The notes under the pieces: generated by a model
Databases searched by the model: none
Seen by the model: the letters and a program-made list of their open reading frames with translations, nothing else
What the model was told of the DNA's origin: nothing
Shown: piece by piece, positions 13,301-25,300 of the stretch
Position numbering within the stretch: the first letter of the stretch is position 1
Layout: every line of letters starts with the position of its first letter
Position numbers and translations under genes: made by a program
Source of the DNA: Mnemiopsis leidyi
Lineage: Eukaryota; Ctenophora; Tentaculata; Lobata; Bolinopsidae
DNA: 27,416 nucleotides
Direction: 5' to 3'
Assembly: GCA_000226015.1 (NCBI GenBank)
Contig: JH153479.1
Span: 18,133 to 45,548 of the forward strand

Positions 13301-16300
13301 AATTATAGATATAGGCCCCTAGTAATGAGGACAGATTTGTCAGCGATTTACTGTGTCCTATGTAATTCTGTCTCATGTTGTTTAACAGATCAAGTCTATG
13401 TTCTAACAAGGTTCTCGAACCTGTTGTTTGTTGCAAAGCACTAAAGCAGTGTACGATCGTCAAACTTTTAATCTGCCCATCCTATCTGTGTTTAATCTCA
13501 TTTAAAATCCCCGCAGTTAACAAGTGAAGGAAAGAGCCAATCAACGTCTCAAATGTGTGCTGTAACTTCTGGAGCTACTGCAAATCCCATAATTAACCTA
13601 AGCGATTGTTATGGTGAGTGATAACCTGCGAAGCTAATTAAAAAACTAGTTGAGTTATTTGTTGGGATTGTTAATAATAAACAGCTTTGTTTGCCGTCAC
13701 GTTGTGTTGGAATGCTACCTCGTACTATTAACTTATTAAACTACACCTGTAAACTACTTCGTTGACCTACTATTAATGTTGATGAACTATTAAACTACGC
13801 CAGTAAACACTCCACATTCACAGGATTGACTGTCGAGAAGCCTGACGAAGTTAACGGAACATCGTCACTTTCTTTCACCATCAAAGATCCCGTACTTCAG
13901 GATTTAGCTAGATCGACACCTGGCGTGTCTCAGTACAAATGTATCCTTACCCCTGAGCCGAATAATTCTCAAATGGAATTTAGTGATACTCCTGAAGGTT
14001 CTAAAGTGAGTTTCGGAAGGATAGGATATTTACTGCATTGTCCTAAATTTGTTGGTTCTATAGAAAAACATTACCCTCAGTCCTTGAAATCCCAGGAAAA
14101 AAGACAAAAAGCAAATTCTTTGATCATTTCAATAAGTTAGGATAACGTCACACCTCGCAGTACTCACACACACAAAGAAAACATGATCACTCACTTGGAG
14201 TCTTTTCCGTTGCACACATTTATTTTACAGATCACATCAATCATAGCAGGTATAAACTTTATAAAACAAATGTTCACAACATATGGGTATTGTGTCAACC
14301 ACAAAACATCTTTAACAGTTTACTGTTTAGCCATGATAATCAGCTACGATATCTACAGCCATGTTTCTCATTTCTTAATTTCAGTGTATTATTAACAACC
14401 TCGATAGTGATACAAAATACAAATTAAGCATCACGATAACCTTTAATGGAGGTGCAACTTGGAACTCAGATCAAGCAGGAAAAGAATGGCAGTTTACAAC
14501 TAAAGAACCTGACAGAGGTTATACTTTCTCCTATCCTTTAGTAGATTTGGATTTATGTTGTCTTCTTTTACTGAATTCTTTCAACCAAGTAGCCTTTGTT
14601 CTGTGGCTTATAGTATAGATTTATAAAATCGGTTTGCGAATAATCTCGCCAATACTTTTTTTAATATATATTTAATATAGTTTTTAATTCATAAGATAGA
14701 AATTGATTTTAATAAAAAATTGTTCAAATCTGTTTAAAAATGAATTATCAATTTGCTGGTCCTATTTGTATCACTAACGTCATGATGATGAGATGTTGTT
14801 GAAATAATCATGAGGTTAGTGGTGTAGTTGTTGAAAAAACATTCATCCCTCAGCGGCCGGTGAACCGGACAAAAATGGTACCATAAAAATCGACATCCCT
14901 GTCTTAGAGGAATATCCTGAGTATAAGCTTTTCACTTTATTTTTACTCTTTCTGTTTTTCACTTATGGTTTAGTCGTCAGATATCGGTACAGCATTTCTC
15001 GTAAGGTTAGCGTTAGGATAGCGTATTGGCGCATTTAAAACAGTTAAAAGAGAGAACGTTCAAAAAAAGCTATCAACACCGTAATTTAATTCGACGTCCG
15101 AAATGTAACGGTTTTTGGAAAAATTCGCCATAATTTTGTCCGATCATTTCTCGGCCTCGGGTCGTCAAAGTTTGGTCCGACCTAAATATGATTCCTATGG
15201 TAGTAACTGTATGTTACTTCAGAAAGATTGATGTCATTGCGGTTTGGTTTAAGAATGGTTCCAATGAAAATTACAATCTTAAACTTAAAGACACGACCTC
15301 TAAACGGAGGAAGCGATCTCAGGTACCGATGTACATCGGTGAGATCTACGAAAGTTACGAGCTAATGGAAGCAGCCGTGGATAAAAACGGTGAGTTTGAA
15401 ATATTTTTTGAAGATGAAGTGTATACTGTATACTGAATACTGTTTAGTGTATAGTCTATAATGTATAGTGTAAAATGTATACTGACTGAGATTAAAATGT
15501 ATACTTTATTGGACGTAATCATCACGGACATTTCTTGCACGCAGAAGGCGTTAGCGCGAATAGTAATGTCCGTGAAAATAATGTTCGTGAATATTAAAGT
15601 CCGGAGGAAACATCGGTCAATATCAGTGCTTTTTTTCTGACATCGGTGGTCATGATTTGGTCGACTATTTCCTGAATACCACTTCCGTGAAAAATAATGT
15701 TCGTGCTAGATAAGTCCGTGATAAATATGTCCAATAATGTAGTGTATACTTGTATACTTAACTGACTAAGATCAAAAGAAGAACTAGCAGCTCAACAGCT
15801 ATTCACACTGGTCCTGTCCTGGCTAAACCAACGATTTCTAAAAATACCCAAGTTACTCAATTTCGTCATAAAAATACAATCTGACGTTCCAACGTAGCTA
15901 CATTCACCCAGAAAATATGATGCATGGAGCGTTCTACGCTAGTAAAGGCATGGTATATAAAAAGTACTTGGTAGACGGACAATTTAGAATTGACCCATCC
16001 GAACTTGACCTTCCGGACGGAGAATCGTTTGTTCTTGCTGCACAAATTTGTGAGGTAACCTTGTTAACCAGCATGGTAGGTGATATGCTGGACATTTTTT
16101 TAGCCTTTTCACTGTACGAGTTCGGTTTGATAGAACTGATTTGCCTAAAACTTTTTGCAATCTGCAACGTGAAATGATTTTCAAGTTTTTTTTGTTAATT
16201 TGCGATATAGTGTCTGCTATTTCAACTAACAGCATAAAAATCAGGACGATAGTAAGGAAATCTGCTACCTTGGCACTGGCACATCGTTTGATACTCCTCC

Positions 16301-19300
16301 CAACAATACAGTGAGTAAATTACGTGTTAAAATATCACGTGTTACAACATCAAGTGTTACAATATCACGTGTTACAACATCAAGTGTTACAATATCACGT
16401 GTTACAACATCACGTGTTAAAATATCAACATCAAGTGTTAAAATATCACGTGTCACAACATCAAGTGTTAAAATATCACGTGTTACAACATCACATGTTA
16501 CAACATCACGTGTTAAAATATCACGTGTTACAACATCAAGTGTTAAAATATCACGTGTTACAACATCACATGTTAAAATATCACGTGTTAAAATATCACG
16601 TGTTACAACATCAAGTGTTACAATATCACGTGTTACAACATCAAGTGTTAAAATATCACGTGTTAAAATATCACGTGTTACAACATCAAGTGTTACAAGA
16701 GGACGTTTTACAATATTTCGTGTTACATTATTACGTGTTACTGCTTGTCGTGACTCATTATATGCCATTCCAAAATGCCGAGAGCCTCCAAGATCCACTT
16801 CTATAAGACTTATGATTCTAAATTTATCATTATTTTCATAATATAGCATTACAAAAACACTACAAAGACTAATGCTTGCAGGTTGCAATAGTGGTTGGGG
16901 TGGTGGTTGGACTTCTAGTTGTAGCGCTGGTGGCGAGTCTTCTACTTTTGTACAGGAGGTTTGTCTTGTACTAACACGATAATTTGTCAGTTTACACGTT
17001 AATCGTACTTACATGATAATTTGTCAGTTTACACGTTAATTGTTCTTACATGATAATTTGTCAGTTTGCACGTTAATCGTACTTATATGATAATTTGTCA
17101 GTTTGCACGTTAATCGTACTTACACGATAATTTGTCAGTTTGCACGTTAATCGTACTTACACGATAATTTGTCAGTTTGCACGTTAATCGTACTTACATG
17201 ATAATTTGTCAGTTTGCACGTTAATCGTACTTACATGATAATTTGTCAGTTTGCACGTTAATCGTACTTACATGACAAATGAGAATAGTCCAGTAACTGT
17301 TCGTAATCAGTTTGAATAATGAAACTGCATAGTTCATTTCTGCAATGAACTGTGGCGAGTTTGAAGAGAGTATAGCATGAATGTCATCATTACGAAATCA
17401 GGGATTGAAAGACTTCGAAATTTTGAAACTAAATTTAACCGGCTTTCTTAATTATCTTTAATTGGGTAATTCAAATGATTTCCTTAACTGATTGCTGTCC
17501 ATGTCACTAATTTACACGCTCAAATAACATGAACTATTTGCAATGTTGCAACGATTCTAACTCTAATCTTGATTTGTACGTTTTTCAGACGCCATAAGTT
17601 TTTTAGTTTTTAGATATCTCCTCTTGTCGGTAAACGACGACAAGAAAATCAATTCAAGACAATCTGATTTGATAACATCAGTTCGCATACAACATTACAT
17701 AATTAATGTGTAACCATGGTAACTGCCGATCTGCTAATTTGTTGCACAACAATCTCACACCTCGATCTTCAGGCGTCCTGACTTGTTTGTGAGAAAAGGC
17801 AAGTTGGATGATCCTACTGTGATCCCTAACCCGTCCAACGAAGCCCAGCTTGAGGGAGGAGTGACGTGAGTAGTGAAAAAGCTTTACAGAAATTAACCAC
17901 GAAATTCTAGCAGCAATTTCGCCTGGATGGCAACAAAAATACCTGCTCTGTTAAGATAAAATTTGATGTCATTTTATGCATCTTATTCTTGATTCCCTTC
18001 ATGCCTGCATCATTAATATTTTTGAACTCTACGCAGAAAACCAAACCAAAAACAACCCTACATTTATCCATCGTAAGTCAGGCTGTACTGTGAGGTGGCA
18101 ATGTGGTCTGGTCGTGTTGTGCTTGTTTGACGTTGAAGTTTTAAACCAGTTGTTAAGTTTGGTAGTTTTTATGTGGACTTTTTCTTAAATTCGAACTAAT
18201 GACCTCATTACATGTCAAATTTCTCTTTTTTCGTGGCGTTTTTTGTAGGCTATTATTGTGAGCACCACAGTCTTGCCTAGTTACGTTCATTCATACTGCT
18301 GCAGTCATTTTAAACGTGTTTGTTCTGCCGTGAAGTGTTTCCTTATTGGCCCTGTTCTGAACGTATTAATCTGATCCCATTCTCCTTCACACAGAAGCAG
18401 TACTCGTGGAAAACCCGTTCCTCTGCCGCCAGATGTTCAGTAAGTCACGTGGTGTGATCTTCCTTCTTGTCACCTGAACTTGTAAACCACGTGTCACGTG
18501 TCGTGTTATCAAGCACGTGTCGTGTCATCAAGCACGTGCTGTGTAATATAGCACGTGTCAGTTTATCAAGCACGTGTTGTGTTATAAAGCACGTGACAAA
18601 GCACGTGACACAATCTCTTAATCCTGTGCTTCAATTGATCAAAGCCCAGTTTCAACGTTTCGTGGTTTTAAGTTTCGTGGTTTCGTTGATGACTGTTTGT
18701 GTCTTAATGTTTGGTCAATGTAACGATATGAAATGAAACCATTTAGCGTGCGTTCTTATATTATAGTATCATGTAATGTGTCTTATATAGCCTTCATGAT
18801 ATACCCTATGTCTGATTTTCTGTGTGGACCGTAGACTCTGATATTGGCCATGACCATCTGGTCTCTGATTGATATCTTGACCCCTGTTTTGATATTCATT
18901 TTTATATCAATCTGTTATAATTAAGATGACATGATCCGAGGGCTGACATTTTTCTTCATTTCTTCGGTATTATTCGCTTTAGTAATTAGTACCTATTGCT
19001 TACAAGATCTTGCTTTCTTTTGTGATGCATCTTGACACTCTGCAGGTTTCTAGCTTTTGCGTCCTTGCAACATCTCAGGGGCTGTCACACATGTGATTAA
19101 TATGCCACCGTCACACTTAAACATTCCAGAATTATTGCAACAATAAGACCACTGCCTTATGACTCGTGATTAAAACCAAATCTGCCAATTTTCAACCTGA
19201 TATATATGTCGAAAAGCAAAAAATTTACATTTTTTCAGTGAGATGCCGGACATAGAAAGACGAATACCGGACCCAATACACGTAGCTGACTTCCTCAGTA

Positions 19301-22300
19301 AATATCGCCGGCTTATGCAGGTGGGTCATTGCAGGTGTTGTCTTAACAAAAATTTAGAATATATTTAGTTTTAAAAAGCGAAATAAAAAACTGGTTTACA
19401 CGCATAACACATTCCATTATACATATTTTACACTAGTACAAACTACTGTGCTGTCTAATACACAACTTTCTAGTGTATATTCTATACACGAATACATGAT
19501 AACTAACTTGTATAGTGTGTATAACTAATTGTATACTATACATGTATAATAGTGTGTACACTATACATGTATAGTGTGTACACTATACATGAATACAGGA
19601 TCACTTACCATTAAAATAACGCGCCTCTGCTCACTGATTCGCTATAATCATTCTCCCTGACTTTTACAATGTGACAGAGCTAAGTTTTAACAGAGTTCCA
19701 TGAGGAGTCTTAGTAACGAACGGTTGACTTGTCGTTAATAGTGCTAAAGCACTGAGCTGTATGTCTGGATATAGTTACTGAGCAGTATGAGATATCTACT
19801 TCTAACTGATATCCAGCTGATCTCAATACTTGATCTCATTACTATCGTGATCTGTTCCGATGGAAAATATCCAAAAGTGTTGTACATATATGATAGAAGG
19901 AAGTTAAATTGTATAGATTTACATTCTTGATCGATATTTGCAGACAAAGCAATGTTCTGTGTAACATTGAACGTAACGCGAATCATATAAATATTTTTAA
20001 TACTTTAATAGACCACATCTCAATTTGCGTGTCTCTATTGATAGAAACGCGAATAAGTCTATCTACTTCCTATCTAAAAAAAGAAGCTAACGAGTGTACT
20101 TACTAGGCGAATTACCAAAGCACTAAGTTTGGGATTTTTGCTGTTGGAACAGTTACCATTGTGCTGTAGGCCGGAAGTTTGACCGCAAATAAACAAGCGT
20201 TAAGCTGTATAAAAAACAAGCTGTCTGTTCCAGGACACCTACTACCTATTGGATCGAGAGTACGACGAGATAAAATGTGAGGTGCCCCCCTCCAACTTCA
20301 ACTACATGCACGCTAAGAAACCAGAAAACAAGATCAAGAACAGATTCGTCGACATTCTTCCCTGTAAGTCCGGCTTTAGATTTTGCAATAATTGATTCTA
20401 TAAGTTTAAAGTTACGTTCTTAAAACAATTGACTTACAAATCCTTCCTGGAGCGATTCGGGCGGCAGCTACAAAGCATGACGTTTTAATAGTTTCTTCAA
20501 TCCGTTTTTGGGGATTGTGTCTATACTCCCCCAAAGTATTTAAAGTTTATTATTTTCTCTGCATTTCAGACGACGAAACGAGAGTTAAACTGCGAACTTC
20601 GCCCGACCACCCATCTGACTATGTTAACGCTTGTTTCGTTACGGTAAATACTTGTTACTCAAAGTTTATATTTTGTACTTAATACTGCTAACTGAACTTA
20701 ATCATAATCAATAATTCATTTAATAGAGTTGATTGGATAGATGTTAGCAATTAGCAAATTTCTCTTAAGAGTTTTTCTATCATGTGACAGTGAATGACCA
20801 AAAATAATTATAAATTTGATGGGCCAATCTATAGCAAGAAAGACTGTCGCCTAATTGAAAAGTTTCTGAATACTTCCCAAGAATTCTGAAGGATTCATAC
20901 TTCATAGAGAATGGTATTTTAAGGGGGAGTCCCTTATATCTGACAGCGATTTACCAACGTGTGTAAATATAGCGTAGTCACGTGACTTTCTTCAGAACAT
21001 GTCAAACCAGCTCGAATTTATCGCCGCTCAAGGGCCTAAGGAGGAGACGATGGGTGATTTCTGGCAGATGATTTGGGAAAACAAGAGTTTGTCAATCGTC
21101 ATGGTTACCAATCTTGTTGAGAGGGGTGAGTGTGTACAATATAATGTGTGTAAAATGTACTGTGTGTACAATGAACTTTGTGTACAATAAAATGTGTGTA
21201 CAATGTACTGTGTCTGGTTAATTTTGCTGTGTCTTTGTAATTATACATCAAGTTGTAGGCAGTTCCTGTGTGTTGTTATTATAAGTCTACAATAACAATG
21301 TATATATTGTATATAGATCTACAATAACAATGTATATATCATATATCGATATATAGGTCTACAATAACAATACCGATACACTCCCCAACAGGTAGGAAGA
21401 AGTGTGCCCAGTATTGGAGTGACGAAGGAACTATGCAGTACGGTGGGGTACGTGTAACGGTGGACGGTATCCTCACCTTCCCTGACTATTGTATCAGAAC
21501 TCTTATTGTTGAGAGGGTCAGTGTTTAATTTGTATTTACTATACATAAACTGAATACAAATTTGTATTTACTATAGCTTTACTATACATTAAATTTAATA
21601 CAAATTTGTATTTACTATACATTTACTATACCTTAGACTGAATACAAATTTGTATTTACTATATATCTACAATACATTAAACTTAATAAATAATATTTCC
21701 TAGATTAATATAAGGTTAATCCCGTTCTTTTCATAGAAAGGAACACCGTGGAAAAATCTCGACAGGTCCTCATTCTTTAAGCTATTAGATATTTATCATA
21801 TTTATTGTTCCTTGCATCAAAGAAATACGCACATTTAAGTTGTTAGAAAAATAATTTAGATAAAAAGATTGAAACGGTTTTACTTACGGACACCGCACAA
21901 GGGTCATGCTTAATCCTAAAATCTAATTAAATTACATGGTGTAAAAACAGGACTCCAAATACTCGAATATTCATTTTCGACTTTTGTGTTTCAATACGAA
22001 TCGAGGTCATGTGATTCGTCAGTGGCTTCAATATCGGATTACGTGACGTCAGAGGTCAATGGAGCGGGAATGTATGCACTGTTTGTACACCCTACTGCAG
22101 CTGCCAAGATCCTTCTACCTACTGTAAGCCTAGAACCTTCTTCCAGTTAATGCACTACACACGGGAAATCTCGAAAATATACTTCGATTAATGACATAAT
22201 GACAATGACTTGGTCCGATCATAGGAGTTCAAAGATTGACTTATTTCACACGACAATAATATATCAAATTTTATGTGTATTTAGCAAAATGTCATAGATT

Positions 22301-25300
22301 TTGGAGTAAACATTAACCAAGTGTATTTGATCCGTATTCATTAGGTCGTAGGATGATATTAAGATGTCCGTAATTTCTTCAGAATATTCATCATTGATGT
22401 GGTAAGATTCTAATTTCTTATTCCCTAAGGACACAAAAACTCTACTTAAGTACTTATAAGCAAATTACGTTTTCCTTTCTCTTAAAATATTTATATATAT
22501 ATTTCCAACTACCAATAATTTTGTTTTTGCGAGGTATATCGTATCCCAATTTCAGTAAACAGTTAAAGAAAAAGTTTTCAGAAAAGATTTTTATTATCCT
22601 TCTTTAACTAATATTTCTTCTTCAGGAAAGCAAGAGAAGATGTGTTTACCACTTCCACTACTTAATATTTCATCTCCAGGGAAACGAGCGAAGACTTGTT
22701 TACCACTTCCACTACTTAATATTCCGTCTCCAGGGAAACGAGCGAAGATTTGTTTACCACTTCCACTACTTAATATTCCGTCTCCAGGGAAACGAGCGAA
22801 GATTTGTTTACCACTTCCACTACTTAATATTCCGTCTCCAGGGAAACGAGAGAAGATGTGTTTACCACTTCCACTACCTTATCTGGCCTGACCACGGAGC
22901 TCCTCCTACCACTTCGCTTATTGACTTCTGTAGAAGATGCTTCTCTGAGATGGTGGATGGCCCTGTATTGGTACGTGCCCTTTTAAACGACCGAAAGGGA
23001 TACCCCCTACTAAACGCTGAACCGAAATAAGAAGTTCGGCTCTGGGTTTTTAAATGACACATCGGAGTTTATTTTTTGTCGTCAGTTTTGTATTTGATGA
23101 AACGTTCTCTATCTGTCTATGGAAATACTTCCTAACGTTCGCTCTAATGCGATAATGAGATGATAGTAACGCTGCTATAGATAACCTCTAATGTGCTACA
23201 GGTACATTGCAGTGCCGGAGTTGGCCGAACAGGAACACTCATTGCTCTCCACTTACAAATGAGGATGTTAGCTGACGAACAGAAAGTGGATCTCTTCGGA
23301 ATCGTTTGTCAACTGAGACGCTGCCGAAAACTCATGGTTCAAACTGCTGTGAGTTGTAAGGCTTATCTTTACACGTGTTATTGATAGGTATGGTAATGCG
23401 CAGTACTAAGTTACAGTTTTATCATTTTTGTTAAATAACTGAATCCCGTATCAGGTGCAATACAAGTTCCTCTACCAAGCAGTACGAGAGATGATTATTT
23501 GTGACGACACGTTCATTGCAGTGCGAGATTTCAACCAGGTCAGTGTTGTCCAAAATATCTCACAGTTCATTGAAATTATGTTTCACAAAGACAAAAATCA
23601 GAAACATTAACTTATTTTTATTCTTGTACCTGGTGTTCTTCTCCAGTAGAGCTCACTTTTCATAGAAAGAAGGAAGCTGTGGCAGATGGCCCAATTTCCC
23701 ATTTCCTTTTAGCACTAGACGCAAACAGGACATTGATGCAGTACCTGCTATCAGTGTGACCACAACCTCCATGTTTCTCCTTGTGCAATACACAGTACAG
23801 TCATACAAACCACCTTCTAGAAAAGCGATATTTCCAAACATCTCTCTTAAATCTAGAATTGAGTAGCGAGTTTCCTTCTCCTTTGTTAAACGAACCTCGT
23901 ATTACCTGCAAATCAGTGACAATCGTGTAGTAAGGAAGAAGGGCGCAGCGGTGCTCCTTCATCAAGGAAGTACTTCTAACTTTTGGAGGTGTGTGAATCT
24001 GGATGTTTGGGAAGCAGTTTGTCGTTCGCTCAGAGCGAATAGGAAGTTGGGTCGTGGTGTATGTCAAGGTTTCAGCCTAGTCATCCTGATCAAAACCTAG
24101 CTCTGAGATGATCAAAATCCGGATATGAGAACAAAAGTGACCCCAACTTTGTTTAGGGTCGTGAGAATACTAAACAGCTGTTTGCGAGAGTTTTGTTCCA
24201 TGAAATATAACGTTTTACCTGGCACTTAAATGATACAAAGCCGCACACAATAGGTACAAAAAAAGATCATGCTTATTCATGACATTGCTAGAGAAACGCA
24301 ACAAAAATTATCATGTCCACTTAGCCACCGAAAAGGTGAAACAGAAAAACGATTCTGATTCACAATCATCGTATTTTATCTTTCATAAACCTTCTCCTGT
24401 TTTCATTAGTAGTACAAAGTTATTTCCATGTTGGGATTCCTTGCACATATTCCTACTGGCTTCACATTAACCTGCGGGATGCATTATAAGATGCACTATA
24501 TTTAATTCAAATATTTGTTTAATTTCTATTAAAATTATATTTGATTTTATCAAATCTTTACCCTCACTTTAGAAATTTCGTATCAGACATTTAAATTGGA
24601 CACATTTCTGTGATTCCTCACATTCCTCCTGCAGGAGCTAGCCCGCCTGACCACGCCCAGGTCGGGTAGTCAGTACATGACCCTGCTGGACGATCAGTTC
24701 AAGAGATTGGAGGAATACTGCACCATACACATCACCCACGATAAGACCGAGTTTAAAACAACTCAGGGGTCTTCTGGGGTTAATCACAGCAAGAACCGAT
24801 TTAGTAACGTACTACCGTGTAAGTTTGCTTTCTGTGTGTAGGCATCAAGTGTTGGAATAATGGAATATTGTGATAGATTGACCAGAATGCTATCGCCATT
24901 CTTTGTTGTATACAATGATAAAGAATTTTTTTGTTTTATTATCATTTGCCTTCCTAAAGGCCGGAAGTGCTTTTGACTTTGCTTTTATTGCACGCTTTAG
25001 TTTTTTGGTCAAATTTTTTGGACATAATTACTCTGACATCAAACAAAAACAAAAATAAGTATATGAGGGGCAACTTGGCAAATGACCGAGGCAGAGTTGG
25101 GGCACGGTTATGGGCAAGATTGGGGCAGAAAACAAACTTGCGGAACGGTCTTTTTGACGATACCACAGAACTACCTTTCGATAGATATTTTCTTTGTGTT
25201 AACAAAGTATATCTCAGTTGACGTAAACCGTGTAAAACTGCGTGTAACAACAGGAGAAACAGGAAGTGACTACATCAATGCTTCCTACATCAACGTTAGT

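Noticed and set aside
14231..14249. 19-nt micro-exon candidate between the FN3 exons
   Set aside because: Inclusion would shift the frame; exons 29 and 30 join cleanly in phase 0.
16265..16888. 207-codon minus-strand open frame and 176/160-codon plus-strand frames
   Set aside because: They lie across a 15-bp tandem repeat whose unit is a multiple of three, so any stop-free frame stays open. The peptides are pure repeat.
21952..22032. Possible extra D1 exon reading [11 protein letters not shown], resembling the strand before the WPD loop
   Set aside because: It hits TGA, has no donor that restores the frame, and exon 42 joins directly to exon 43 with the expected PTP length.
22640..22891. 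83-codon frame with CLPLPLLNI repeats
   Set aside because: It is the wrong frame of the 54-bp repeat; the phase-0 frame joins the PTP exons and reads into WPDHGAP.
23653..24067. Minus-strand frames of 62 and 88 codons
   Set aside because: No domain-like pattern or splice logic; they lie within the intron between D1 and D2.
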